Assembly (NCBI GenBank): GCA_964373105.1
Contig: CAYJTU010000001.1
Coordinates: forward strand, 1-64,000
Reading direction: 5' to 3'
Origin: Aquirhabdus sp964373105
GTDB lineage: Bacteria; Pseudomonadota; Gammaproteobacteria; Pseudomonadales; Moraxellaceae
Length of the DNA: 64,000 nucleotides
Below are positions 45,244-54,191 of the stretch, in pieces. Made by a program: the position numbers and the translations under genes. Positions within the stretch are counted from its first letter, which is position 1, and the number at the start of each line of letters is the position of its first letter. The notes under the pieces are model-generated. The model worked only from the letters and a program-made list of their open reading frames with translations. It had not been told where the DNA came from and did not search any database.

Positions 45244-46491
45244 TTATCGTGCAAGATGCTCCATCAGTACAACTTGGAGTTCTCCGACCAAGAAGCCGAG
45301 TGTGGCGCCCACGGCAATGAGTATCCATTCATCTTGCTCAAAAGCGGGATGCAGCAAGTTTTCAAACTCTTCCAAGGTCAATTCGGTCATTTTCGATGCC
45401 AAGGTGCGTTCTAGATCCATGGCGTCTTCAGCATACTGTTCGATATTTTTCAGGGTGTCGGGCAGACGTTTGATGATCTCTTCGGCGACCAATAGCTTCA
45501 TTTCCTGATAGCGACCACTGCCGACCGCAAAGACCACAAAAGGCTTGGCAATGCCGGATTGGTCATCGACCACCAACTGCACATGTTTTTGAACCATACC
45601 AAACAAGCGATCTGATAGCGGACCACGCAGAATCGAGTCGATAATGTTGCGCGGTGTGACCACTTCTTTGGCAATCAGGCGTCCATACTACGCAGAGACT
45701 TCATGACGACGTTTCAATAACAATCCTTGCCATTGGATGAGACCCCGTAAGTACTTGGTGGGATGCTTGGGGTTAAACACCATTTTCAGTGCCAGCCAAT
45801 CTGTAAACCAACCGGTGAACAAGCCGAAGATCGGCATCACCCACGGTGAGTGGGTCAGTGCCCAAGTGACGGCTTGTACGATACCGATCATAAAACCAAA
45901 CAATGCACCTGAGTTACGGATAAAACGAAACTCGCCGCTGCCTGCTTCTAAAAAAATACGATTCAAAAGTTGCTTATCGCGGAGCAGGCTAGTGACCACC
46001 ATATCTTTGAGATCAAACACCGAGCCAATATTGGTTTTTACATCGTTCATGATGTGATTGACTATATTTGGCGCATCATCCTGAATGCGGCGAATGATTC
46101 GATTTTTGACCGACTGCGGTGCGATCTCCCACAGGCCTGGAGAATAGTGTGCAGCGACTTCGCGGGTAATGTCTTCGATCGCAGCCAGCAACGGTTTTTC
46201 GATTTCCTTGGCAATCCGCTCTGGATCGAGCTTATTAAAAATATCTTCAGGACTGATCAGTTTGGTCGTCATAGTATCGCAGGCGATTCCTGCCATGATG
46301 GCTGCCTTGCGCGGTACGATGCCCTGCCACCCTAAGTAAGGTTTAATGCCAATGAACTCAAGCGGCCTGAACATCATATTGATGGCGACGATTTTGGTGC
46401 CGTAGCCAATAATTGCAGCAACAAAAGGCATGGAGGCATACAGCCACCAGTTGCGCTGTACATCAATGACAATTTCTGACCATGTTTGCAT
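45244..46491 (-). pseudogene. DUF445-family membrane protein gene with an in-frame TAG
   Basis: Read from ATG 46491 the frame codes a DUF445 protein: transmembrane start (LYASMPFVAAIIGYGTKIVAINMMFRPLEF), the GWQGIVPRKAAIMAGI motif, a helical middle, and a second membrane region (FMIGIVQAVTWALTHSPW, FGLFTGWFTDWLALKMVFNP). After HEVSA a TAG (45688-45690, codon 268) interrupts it, and the same frame then continues with YGRLIAKEVVTPRNIIDSILRGPLSDR to the normal C-terminus (TAA at 45244). Homologues are continuous here. One base change (for example GAG to TAG) explains it. Restart is possible at GTG 45663. Together about 415 codons, the family length. A GacS-independent envelope role is unknown. 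Confidence 0.8.
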
Positions 46492-46600
46492 TTCTTGTTA
46501 TTCCTATCCTTTGATGGCGCTGTACTATGATTATTGTGGCTTATGGTGCATGTCACTTTTTGCTCATGCTGGCATAGGCGGAGTCGCTATTTTTGATCAT

Positions 46601-47308
46601 TTAAGCGCTATCAGATCGACAAGCGTTCCAAAGGCGCTCGCCGAAGTCCGATATGCGTAGTGTATGCCGAATAATCCGACTGCGCAGCCCATTTTTTTTG
46701 AGTTGTTCAAGCTCTTTACGCACAATCGCTTCTGTTTCTAGTATCTCATATTTCATGGTTTGACTATGCTCAGTCGGCTCAATCGTGACCAGCCCCAGCC
46801 TGCGTAAATGCTGGACATAAATATGCGTGAGGTCAGAGCATTGAACGCCAGCATTCTTGCCGACACTGGAAACGCACTCCACCGCATAATGCGTCCATGC
46901 AAAGCGAGACCCTGCCTCCACATGAATGAGTGGGTAGCCAGCGCCCTCTGAAAGGGCGGATAAAATGCGTGCTTGATCTGGAACGAGTGATTCGAGGATG
47001 GTCAGGAAGTAGTTGGTCTCTGCTTGTTCTCGGGTTTGGATCTGTGAGTGTTCTAGAAGCTCACATAAACGCGCATTAAGTCGCTGGTTGGCCGAGTGAC
47101 TCAGCGTGACCGGATTGACCTGTGCGGGTTCCATCAGGTCCAGTCGTTGTTTGATCTCATGTAGGAGGCGCTGCTCTGCATATTTAAGCTGATTCAGCGC
47201 GAAGTCACGTCCAGGGAGATTGCGCAAGATTCGAGAGAGACGCGGCTCTGAAGTCGGTTCAACTTCAAATAGACTGACTTCATAAACTCTTGATACTTCT
47301 TTATTCAT
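46601..47308 (-). CDS. DUF4393/Abi-alpha-like protein, tentative
   Basis: A 235-residue soluble protein, mostly helical. The segment NYFLTILESLVPDQARILSALSEGAGYPLIHVEAG (about 105-140), followed by a winged-helix-like YVQHLRRLGLVTIEP (about 168-182), resembles the DUF4393/Abi-alpha family, named for a link with abortive infection. This is judged by eye and is uncertain. There is an in-frame stop shortly upstream of the ATG, so the start is reasonable, though its ribosome site is weak. It lies alone, upstream of the DUF445 gene on the same strand (109-base gap). Confidence 0.5.
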   Translation of the reverse strand: MNKEVSRVYEVSLFEVEPTSEPRLSRILRNLPGRDFALNQLKYAEQRLLHEIKQRLDLMEPAQVNPVTLSHSANQRLNARLCELLEHSQIQTREQAETNYFLTILESLVPDQARILSALSEGAGYPLIHVEAGSRFAWTHYAVECVSSVGKNAGVQCSDLTHIYVQHLRRLGLVTIEPTEHSQTMKYEILETEAIVRKELEQLKKNGLRSRIIRHTLRISDFGERLWNACRSDSA

Positions 47309-47796
47309 GGTGTGAACTCGCTGTCAGTCGTATCGATATCTGAGCTTCGAACAAACCTGTCATTCATTTTTGAACACTGCATGGGTTCAGGGACTGATTG
47401 GTTGGTTTGAGGTTATTCCGCGTGATTAATCGATAAATGAGGTTTTATTGATTTTTGTCCATGATTTTCGATATCCCATCCTTTTTCGCTGCATTTATTG
47501 AAATTATTGTGATCTACTTCTACGATTCGCTATTATGCAACAGATAGTATGAAGATGCATTTATAGAGTCAATAGGTTTTTTTACTCAGTAGGCGATTGT
47601 TAAGGATGAGCGCTGTTCTTGGCCTTAGGCTGTATAGAACAGGATGATTTTGATCTCGGCATGACCTAAGCTGATGGATGGATTCAACATCATCCCCTAA
47701 AAAATTCTTTGTTCTACTGTAGCGGTATCGTTAGATGGGATTGATTTTAGATCACGGGATTCGATCCATAAGTGGGTATGATGTTCGATTGGGAGA
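47309..47796. other. intergenic region of 488 bases without a gene
   Basis: The stretch is AT-rich, especially 47400-47620, and separates two divergent orphan genes. I saw no conserved coding frame, tRNA or strong hairpin. It may contain their promoters or the remains of a lost gene. Confidence 0.4.
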
Positions 47797-48219
47797 ATGA
47801 CTTTGCGTAAGATTTACTTTGCTGCGGTGGTGTTTTTTTGCGGTTCAATGAGTTATGCCGCAGATCCTACAACAATCCCATCCAATCATCCGATTTTGGG
47901 CATATGGAAATGGACGACGCCCATCGCAGGTTGCTCAGAGTTGTATAACTTCAAAGCGAATAATCGATTTGGATTTTCAAGCGGTGCAGAACTGGGTGAA
48001 AGCCGATATACGATCGCAGCAGAACCGAGTGCAAAAGGCTTTTACAGACTAGAAAATACGATTATCAAAGATAATGGCTTGGGGGATTGTCGTGGCCTCA
48101 TCAGTGAGGTTGGTGCTAAAAGTATTTTATTTTTACGTTTTAACCCGAAAGCTACTGAGTTAAAAATGTGCCCTAGCGAATCGGAGGATGGTTGTTTTGG
48201 ACCGCTCAAGCGTGAATGA
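47797..48219 (+). CDS. hypothetical secreted protein
   Basis: A 140-residue exported protein with signal peptide (LRKIYFAAVVFFCGSMSYAA) and a small domain containing HPILGIWKWTTPIAGCSELYNFKANNRFGFSSGAE and four cysteines (in AGCSEL, GDCRG, MCPSE and DGCFG), which could form two disulfides. The GIWKW...YNFKANN pattern recalls lipocalin-like or copper-resistance-type small secreted proteins; no family is certain. The ATG at 47797 directly abuts GGGAGA; a TTG at 47803 would be better spaced, giving MRKIYF. It has its own terminator. Confidence 0.65.
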   Translation: MTLRKIYFAAVVFFCGSMSYAADPTTIPSNHPILGIWKWTTPIAGCSELYNFKANNRFGFSSGAELGESRYTIAAEPSAKGFYRLENTIIKDNGLGDCRGLISEVGAKSILFLRFNPKATELKMCPSESEDGCFGPLKRE

Positions 48220-48246
48220 ATAGACATTACTCGTGGTGATCAAATG

Positions 48247-48280
48247 ATAAGGTCTTACTCGTGTAAGACCTTATTTTTTT
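48247..48280 (+). terminator. Rho-independent terminator
   Basis: A perfect 12-base stem ATAAGGTCTTAC / GTAAGACCTTAT with a four-base loop is followed by a T-run. It separates the secreted-protein gene from the DUF4331 operon. Confidence 0.85.
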
Positions 48281-48368
48281 GACCTTACGATTTCTCGTCA
48301 CATAAAAAAGCAATCAACGATTAAATCAGACCCGCAAAAAAAACTTCCCCATAACAATAATATTTTCT

Positions 48369-48402
48369 TTTTTTGAATCCAAAAACGTCTTTGGCTCGTA
48401 AT
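48369..48402 (+). promoter_or_regulatory. candidate ECF sigma promoter of the DUF4331 operon
   Basis: A T-run followed by GAATCCAAA (GAATCC at 48375-48380), a 16-base spacer and CGTAAT (48397-48402) lies about 100 bases before the DUF4331 start. The same elements with the same spacing occur before the fasciclin gene. The layout (GAA-containing -35, CGTA-like -10, 16 bases) fits ECF promoters. Autoregulation by the sigma factor encoded downstream is inferred. Confidence 0.5.
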
Positions 48403-48499
48403 TACTCAGGTGATGGGAGTACTTATCACATCTGCGGCATGGGGATCGTTTTTTGGATTATAGAACAATGCACGTTCAATCATTTTAAGGAAATACAAT

Positions 48500-49984
48500 A
48501 TGAAACGTCAGCTTACCACGCTTGCGATCGCAGTCATCATGGCGACGGGCAGCTTGAGTGCCAGTGCTTCAAGCCATCGCGAAGCGCCTTCGATTACCAA
48601 AAGTCCTAAGGTCGATGGGACAGATTTTTATATGTTCAAAAGTTATGAGTCAGGTCGTGCAGGCTATGTCACGCTGATTGCCAACTATTTGCCGTTACAA
48701 GATGGCTACGGGGGACCCAATTATTTTTCTCTGGATCCTAATGCGCTCTATGAGATTCATATTGATAACAATGGAGATGCCAAAGAAGACGTCACCTTTC
48801 AGTTCCGGTTTCAGCAAACTTTAAAAGACCTTCAAGTGCCCGTGAATGGGCAAATGGTATCTGTGCCGCTATCGAATATCGGGGCAATTACCAATGATGC
48901 CAGTTCAGCGCAAAATACCTCTGAAACCTATAGCGTGACCATGGTCAAAGGTGATCGACGCACAGGTGCAAAGACAACACTTGGCACTGGTTTTAAAAAA
49001 CCTTTTGATAATGTCGGTAATAAATCCATTGCAAACTATGCTGCTTATGCCAATAGCTTTATTCAACCGATTAACTTCCCAGGCTGTGGGGCCGGCAAGG
49101 TATTCGTTGGTCAACGCAAAGACTCTTTTGCCGTCAACTTGGGTGAGACCTTTGACTTGGTTAATATCAAAGCGCCGGCAACCGAGTTTGATCCAAAAGC
49201 CGAAAACAAAGGCTTGAATACCCTAGAGGATAAAAACGTCACCACGCTAGCTCTTGAGGTGCCCATCGCCTGTTTAACTGCGGGTAGTGAGCCTGTGATC
49301 GGGGGCTGGACGACTGCCAGTTTACGTCAAGGTCGGTTGCTGAACCCAGTACCCGGCAGTGATATAAGCTCAGCGAGCAAGGAAGGCGGCGCATGGACTC
49401 AAGTGTCACGTTTAGGGATGCCACTGGTCAATGAAGTGGTGATTGGACTGAAAGATAAAGATAAGTTTAATGCCAGTAAACCCGCTAATGATGCTCAGTT
49501 TGCAACCTATGTCACCAATCCCACCCTGCCTGCATTGCTCGAGATTCTGTTCAAGAGTGCTGGCGTCAAAGCACCGACCAATTTTCCGCGCACTGACTTA
49601 GTCGCAGCGTTTCTGACCGGTGTACCCACCTTGAATAAACCTGCCAATGTCGTCGCATCCGAAGAACTGCGCTTAAACACGACTCTGCCCGCGACACCAA
49701 AAGCGAGCCAAGAGCGTCTTGGCGTGATTGGCGGTGACGTTGCTGGATTCCCAAATGGTCGTCGTCCAGGTGATGATGTGGTAGACATTGCCTTACGTGT
49801 GGTGATGGGCAAGCTGTGTACGATCGATGGTGTCAATGCTGCAGTCGGTTGTAAACCAAGTGATGCGCCTGTCGGTGGCCTGCATTTCACTGATGGTGCA
49901 TGGCAAAGTCCAACGCAGTTTGCTGAGACGTTCCCGTACTTGAATGCACCGATTGCAGGCTCTCCAAACCCTGCGAACAAATAA
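48500..49984 (+). CDS. DUF4331-family secreted protein
   Basis: A 494-residue exported protein: signal peptide MKRQLTTLAIAVIMATGSLSASA, then the DUF4331 hallmark SSHREAPSITKSPKVDGTDFYMFKSYE. IANYLPLQDGYGGPNYFSLDPNALYEIHIDNNGDAKEDVTFQFRF and QVSRLGMPLVNEVVIGLKDKDKFN are also typical, with a conserved C-terminal part (RRPGDDVVDIALRVVMG). The biochemical role of DUF4331 is not known. TAAGGA lies eight bases before the ATG. It is first in a six-gene run that ends with an ECF sigma and anti-sigma pair. Confidence 0.9.
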   Translation: MKRQLTTLAIAVIMATGSLSASASSHREAPSITKSPKVDGTDFYMFKSYESGRAGYVTLIANYLPLQDGYGGPNYFSLDPNALYEIHIDNNGDAKEDVTFQFRFQQTLKDLQVPVNGQMVSVPLSNIGAITNDASSAQNTSETYSVTMVKGDRRTGAKTTLGTGFKKPFDNVGNKSIANYAAYANSFIQPINFPGCGAGKVFVGQRKDSFAVNLGETFDLVNIKAPATEFDPKAENKGLNTLEDKNVTTLALEVPIACLTAGSEPVIGGWTTASLRQGRLLNPVPGSDISSASKEGGAWTQVSRLGMPLVNEVVIGLKDKDKFNASKPANDAQFATYVTNPTLPALLEILFKSAGVKAPTNFPRTDLVAAFLTGVPTLNKPANVVASEELRLNTTLPATPKASQERLGVIGGDVAGFPNGRRPGDDVVDIALRVVMGKLCTIDGVNAAVGCKPSDAPVGGLHFTDGAWQSPTQFAETFPYLNAPIAGSPNPANK

Positions 49985-50015
49985 GTGCAATCCCATCTCA
50001 TGAAGGAGAACTATC

Positions 50016-50273
50016 ATGCGCTTTAAGTTGATTATGCCACTGGGTTTGTTGCTCTCGACGACGGTTTTTTTGGCCAGTTGTAGTCGAAGTGATTCGGACA
50101 GTACATCTTATAACTTTATCCCAACCCCATCGACGGATGATCCCTTTATCACTCTCGTTCGGCAACAGACCGATACGCCGAGTGCGCTGTCGGATGAATC
50201 TGAGCCGATAGACATTGTCAGACTGGTTGCAACATCCCCAGAAGATAATGAGCCTCAATTGGTTAAGTTCTAA
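50016..50273 (+). CDS. small lipoprotein
   Basis: An 85-residue protein with a lipoprotein signal (FLASC, Cys at about residue 22) and a short polar, acidic mature part (SRSDSDSTSYNFIPTPSTDDPF, then SDESEPIDIVRLVA). No family is recognised. AAGGAGAA precedes the ATG, and the gene lies 31 bases after DUF4331, so the two are probably co-transcribed. Confidence 0.7.
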   Translation: MRFKLIMPLGLLLSTTVFLASCSRSDSDSTSYNFIPTPSTDDPFITLVRQQTDTPSALSDESEPIDIVRLVATSPEDNEPQLVKF

Positions 50274-50288
50274 ATCATCTCGGTGTCG

Positions 50289-50319
50289 ACGCGATTGAGT
50301 ACGCGGTATTCAATCGCGT
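50289..50319. repeat. 10-bp inverted repeat inside the operon
   Basis: ACGCGATTGA / TCAATCGCGT are perfect arms with an 11-base loop. There is no T-run. It lies between the lipoprotein and TPR genes and may be an mRNA-processing or partial attenuation hairpin. Confidence 0.5.
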
Positions 50320-50379
50320 TATGCATATCTTCCATAGTGACTTAAAGACTGAATTTAAAGCATCGTCAAAGGGCCATAT

Positions 50380-51540
50380 ATGAGGCAAATATCAAGTTGG
50401 GTCATGCTGCTCACGATCAGTTTGATGGCCATCGCATCAACAGATGTGAGAGCTGCACCTTTTCGTCCGACCCAAGATCATGTGGTGATCGATACATTGC
50501 CTGTGGGTAGCCCCACGTTTCAATCTCGGACACGCATGATGTCAACGACAAAGCAGCCTTTTAGTACAGTTGAACCTCAAATTCGTGCGCTATTACGCCA
50601 GTCTTATACACAGGGCGATCCGCGCGCGCTGGGCCAAGCGGAGTCACTTTTAGAGCCTTATCGCAATGATATTTCTCCAACTGTACGCATCCTACGCGCA
50701 AACATCTTTCAGGCCAGTCACCGTTTCGATGAAGCCCGACTTGAGTTACAGGCGATTTTAAAAAATATACCCAATCAGCCTGATGCATTATTGATGTTGT
50801 CTTCCATCGATCTGGTTCAGGGGCATTTTGATGTAGCGCGCAGTAGTTGTGATCAATTGCGCGATATGGGGTTATTGGTATTACGCTTAGCCTGCTATGC
50901 ACAAGTGGATGCAATGACGGGTAAACTACAATATAGCCGTGATACGTTGTTGAAATTATTACAGATGAATAGTGGACTCACGGTAGAGCAACAACGTTGG
51001 ATGAATCTGATTTTGGCAGATATCGCGCTGCGTTTAGACGATGCAGTGCTTGCGAAATCTGTCTTTGAGCAATTGGATATCGAGACGGCACCGTCACTGA
51101 TGGCCCGTGCAGATTGGTTACTTGCACATCATGAGTGGGCAAAAACACAACAATTGCTTGCCAACCATACTGATAACGACAGTTTACTGCTCCGTTTGGT
51201 CATGAGCGAAGTTCGATTGAAAGATCCACTAGCAATATCGCATTTCAGACTGCTGGGTTCGCGAATTCTAGTTTGGAAGGAGCGCGGTGAAACCGCGCAC
51301 CAACGAGAAGAAGCCATGTATGCCTTGATGCTAAGCCCTCCAGAAAAATCACTGACGCTTGCCCGTGCGAATTGGCAGAAACAGCGTGAAACTGCAGATG
51401 TGGCTGTTTATGCCAATGCTGCTATATATGCTCATAGCCGGTCTGATTTGCGCGTTATTCAAGATTGGATCAAAGAAACGGGGTTTGAATACCCAAGGCT
51501 GAGCCAAGTCATTACTCAATCTTTACAGGCAGGACAGTAA
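50380..51540 (+). CDS. secreted tetratricopeptide-repeat protein
   Basis: A 386-residue protein with signal peptide (MLLTISLMAIASTDVRA) and TPR-like helical repeats through about residues 60-270 (RALGQAESLLEPYRND, RFDEARLELQAILKNIPNQPDALLMLSSIDLVQGHFDVARSSCDQLRD, LRLDDAVLAKSVFEQLD). The C-terminal 100 residues are helical. It probably acts as a scaffold in the periplasm. Its stop is two bases before the HupE-type gene, so the two are co-translated as part of the sigma-factor operon. Confidence 0.8.
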   Translation: MRQISSWVMLLTISLMAIASTDVRAAPFRPTQDHVVIDTLPVGSPTFQSRTRMMSTTKQPFSTVEPQIRALLRQSYTQGDPRALGQAESLLEPYRNDISPTVRILRANIFQASHRFDEARLELQAILKNIPNQPDALLMLSSIDLVQGHFDVARSSCDQLRDMGLLVLRLACYAQVDAMTGKLQYSRDTLLKLLQMNSGLTVEQQRWMNLILADIALRLDDAVLAKSVFEQLDIETAPSLMARADWLLAHHEWAKTQQLLANHTDNDSLLLRLVMSEVRLKDPLAISHFRLLGSRILVWKERGETAHQREEAMYALMLSPPEKSLTLARANWQKQRETADVAVYANAAIYAHSRSDLRVIQDWIKETGFEYPRLSQVITQSLQAGQ

Positions 51541-51542
51541 TC

Positions 51543-52754
51543 ATGGCGCATGTCTCATTAGATCGTTATGGGCGCCTGATTCCGCTCATTCTTGTTTTTT
51601 TTGTCATGGTATGGTCCCACGTCGCTTACGCGCATCAATCCAGCACGGCGTATCTAACGATCACCAGCACGTCAAAAAGTCCAAAAGTGACGGCTGAATA
51701 TCGATTGGCGATTCGTGATTTGGCACTGCTTGTTCCTCTTCAAATGGATCAAAATCGATCGATCACGTGGGGGGCGCTTAAAGCTCAGAGTCCCGCGATC
51801 AATCAGCTCTTGGTCCAAGATATGCAGTGGCAAACTGGCCAAAACCCATGTCGAATGACAAGTCAGCGTGAACCACTGGCACTGGATCATATGGCCGGTA
51901 TGCCATATGTGGTGATTTATCTGGGGGTGGATTGCGGGTCAAAACCGCCGACTACCCTGAATTACCAGATTCTTAAGCATATCGATAGCGGTCACCGTTT
52001 GATTATCAGTATCCATGATCCACAGCAGGCACAACACAGCCGCAGTTGGTTGGTTGCTCCGAGTACAATTTCACTGTTTGCTCCCGATGGCAGTCTGCAA
52101 GAGACTTTTCAGACCTATGTCCGCGAAGGCATTCATCATATTTTGACCGGATACGATCATTTGCTTTTTTTACTCTGTTTGCTGTTGCCCGCGGTCTATG
52201 TACATAGCAAAGCAACACGAGGGCTGGATAATCGTCAAGCGCATCATCAGGATAGTCATTGGATTCCGATTCAAGCGCCGATGAGTGCGGTGTGGCATAC
52301 CTTATCTATCGCCACTGCCTTCACATTGGCACATTCAATCACCCTCAGCTTGGCGGCACTCAATGTGATTTCATTACCGTCGCGACTTGTTGAGTCGGTG
52401 ATTGCTTTTTCGATTGCGCTGGCGGCGTTGAATAATTTACGGCCGATGTTTGGTACACGCTATATTCGTTTGGCCTTTTTCTTTGGCTTGATCCACGGTT
52501 TTGGCTTTGCGAGTGCACTCTCTGACTTGCCGATTGGGACGGGTAGCCGTGTCTTGGCATTGTTCTCATTTAATCTGGGCATAGAGCTGGGGCAAATGAC
52601 TTGTATTTTAATATTCTTGCCGATTGCTCTGGCTTTAAGACACAGTCTGTTCTATCGTCAAATTATGTTCAAAGGGGGGTCTGTGGTTGCCTGTATCTTA
52701 GCGCTGCTGTGGATGACACAGCGTATATTTGACTTAAATTGGATACCCGGATGA
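51543..52754 (+). CDS. HupE/UreJ-family membrane protein with periplasmic N-terminal domain
   Basis: A 403-residue protein. After a signal anchor (LILVFFVMVWSHVAYA) comes an extracytoplasmic beta-rich domain (about 25-190) and then a HupE/UreJ_2 membrane domain: EGIHHILTGYDHLLFLLCLLLP, ATAFTLAHSITLSLAAL, FGLIHGFGFASALSDL and FSFNLGIELGQMTCIL. The conserved His/Asp in HHILTGYDH, AHS and HGFGFA suggest a metal site; relatives have been viewed as nickel/cobalt permeases, but members of this subgroup are uncharacterised. It overlaps the sigma gene (ATGA), so it is coupled to it. Confidence 0.85.
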   Translation: MAHVSLDRYGRLIPLILVFFVMVWSHVAYAHQSSTAYLTITSTSKSPKVTAEYRLAIRDLALLVPLQMDQNRSITWGALKAQSPAINQLLVQDMQWQTGQNPCRMTSQREPLALDHMAGMPYVVIYLGVDCGSKPPTTLNYQILKHIDSGHRLIISIHDPQQAQHSRSWLVAPSTISLFAPDGSLQETFQTYVREGIHHILTGYDHLLFLLCLLLPAVYVHSKATRGLDNRQAHHQDSHWIPIQAPMSAVWHTLSIATAFTLAHSITLSLAALNVISLPSRLVESVIAFSIALAALNNLRPMFGTRYIRLAFFFGLIHGFGFASALSDLPIGTGSRVLALFSFNLGIELGQMTCILIFLPIALALRHSLFYRQIMFKGGSVVACILALLWMTQRIFDLNWIPG

Positions 52755-53302
52755 TGTTCGCACCACTTGCAGATGAACGAACTTTATTGTTGCAAATAGG
52801 GCAAGGCAACCGCCAGGCTTTTCGTCAGCTCTACGATCAAACCTCACCACACTTGTTTGCGGTGGCGTTACGGCTTTTACGCAAACGAGATATCGCCGAA
52901 GAGGTCTTACAAGAAGTCTTTTTGACCCTCTGGCATGCAGCGGATCAGTACGACATTGAGCGTGGTTCGGTACGGACTTGGCTATCCACGATCACGCGTA
53001 ATCGCTGTATAGACCGAATTCGCCGCACCCCTGTGGAGACACTGCCACTGCTCGATGAGGATGCTTTGGCATCAGAGAAAGATGATCCGCTCACGCATGT
53101 GCTAGACCAAGATCATCATGCCCTGCTATCGGTCTGTTTAGGGGAGCTGGATGAGCAACAACGCCACTGTGTCTCACTGGCTTTCTTTGATGGCATGACC
53201 CATCAGGAGGTGGCGACCCATTTGACAGTGCCCCTTGGTTCCGCGAAAACATGGATTCGCCGCGGTTTAGATTTTTTAAAGAAATGCATGGGAGCCGTAT
53301 AA
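52751..53302 (+). CDS. ECF RNA polymerase sigma factor
   Basis: A 183-residue ECF sigma factor. Region 2 is LYDQTSPHLFAVALRLLRKRDIAEEVLQEVFLTLWHAA and the -10-reading helix RTWLSTITRNRCIDRIRR; region 4 is LDEQQRHCVSLAFFDGMTHQEVATHLTVPLGSAKTWIRRGLDFL. It resembles the SigK group that pairs with RskA-type anti-sigma factors. The ATG at 52751 overlaps the HupE stop; the TTG at 52739 is less likely. The anti-sigma gene follows two bases after the stop. Confidence 0.92.
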   Translation: MMFAPLADERTLLLQIGQGNRQAFRQLYDQTSPHLFAVALRLLRKRDIAEEVLQEVFLTLWHAADQYDIERGSVRTWLSTITRNRCIDRIRRTPVETLPLLDEDALASEKDDPLTHVLDQDHHALLSVCLGELDEQQRHCVSLAFFDGMTHQEVATHLTVPLGSAKTWIRRGLDFLKKCMGAV

Positions 53303-53304
53303 TT

Positions 53305-54066
53305 ATGACTCTACAAGATGATGTTTTGGATGGCACTGAGCCGCCTTTTAACCTGATCGCCGCTCAATATGTACTGGGGACCTTATCCGCATCAGCGCGC
53401 TTACGCTTTCAAGCCCGCCTTCAACAGGAGCCTGAGCTACGGGCTTTAACCCACGCATGGGAGCGGCGTTTGAACCCCTTGACCAATCTCTTGGAGCCGC
53501 AAGACGTGCCCCCTGAAGTTTGGCAGAAAATTGAGGCGCGTCTTGATGGGGTTACATCTGTACAACGACCTACCGTTCAACCGCCTATTTTGGGATCTGC
53601 GGCGAATGACAGCTATTGGAAGCCTTGGGCATGGGCCAGTTCGGCGATTGCAGCAGGTCTTGTGCTCTTTATCTTCGTACGACCCGATGGGATCACGCCG
53701 CAGCCACCTGTGATGAGCGCTCAAGTACAGCCAGTCAGTCGTGATGTGGCAGTGCTGAGCACCGATAAAAGTGCACCTGCATGGATTGTCCGCCAGCAAG
53801 GGCAAACGCTGGTCCTGAGTGCCTTGGATACCGCAGTTGTTCCTTCTGATCGTGATTTGGAGCTGTGGAGTATTCAGGGGAATGCCGCTCCGCATTCTCT
53901 CGGTGTGTTGCATCTCAAAAATGGCCAAGCGACACTGCCACAAGTCGCAGCAGATTTGATCACGAAAGACAGCACGCTGGCGATCAGTTTAGAGCCCAAG
54001 AATGGTTCACCGACGGGTCAACCGACTGGCACGGTGTTGTATACAGGGAAAGTGGTGGCGGCATAA
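53305..54066 (+). CDS. RskA-family anti-sigma factor
   Basis: A 253-residue membrane-bound anti-sigma factor. The N-terminal cytoplasmic domain has LIAAQYVLGTLSASARLRFQARLQQEPELRALTHAWERRLNPL, the Asd-like sigma-binding helix set. One transmembrane helix (about 105-125, WASSAIAAGLVLFIFV) follows, and the periplasmic part has the RskA domain pattern LVLSALDTAVVPSDRDLELWSIQG and LAISLEPKNGSPTGQPTGTVLYTG. It would hold the sigma factor until an envelope signal frees it. The frame is open to 53251, but the start at 53305 fits. Ends at a strong terminator. Confidence 0.9.
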   Translation: MTLQDDVLDGTEPPFNLIAAQYVLGTLSASARLRFQARLQQEPELRALTHAWERRLNPLTNLLEPQDVPPEVWQKIEARLDGVTSVQRPTVQPPILGSAANDSYWKPWAWASSAIAAGLVLFIFVRPDGITPQPPVMSAQVQPVSRDVAVLSTDKSAPAWIVRQQGQTLVLSALDTAVVPSDRDLELWSIQGNAAPHSLGVLHLKNGQATLPQVAADLITKDSTLAISLEPKNGSPTGQPTGTVLYTGKVVAA

Positions 54067-54130
54067 TCGGCTTGTTGATCGGGAAAGTCTTTTCAAGATT
54101 GAAGCAGTCATATCGTAATGGTCGAGTTAT

Positions 54131-54165
54131 AAAAAGGGAGAGCATCAATAATGCTCTCCCTTTTT
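54131..54165. terminator. bidirectional Rho-independent terminator
   Basis: A perfect 15-base stem AAAAAGGGAGAGCAT / ATGCTCTCCCTTTTT with a five-base loop lies between the convergent anti-sigma and DUF4394 genes. Confidence 0.9.
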
Positions 54166-54191
54166 CAATGTTTGGCCTGCTGAATCAGCGG

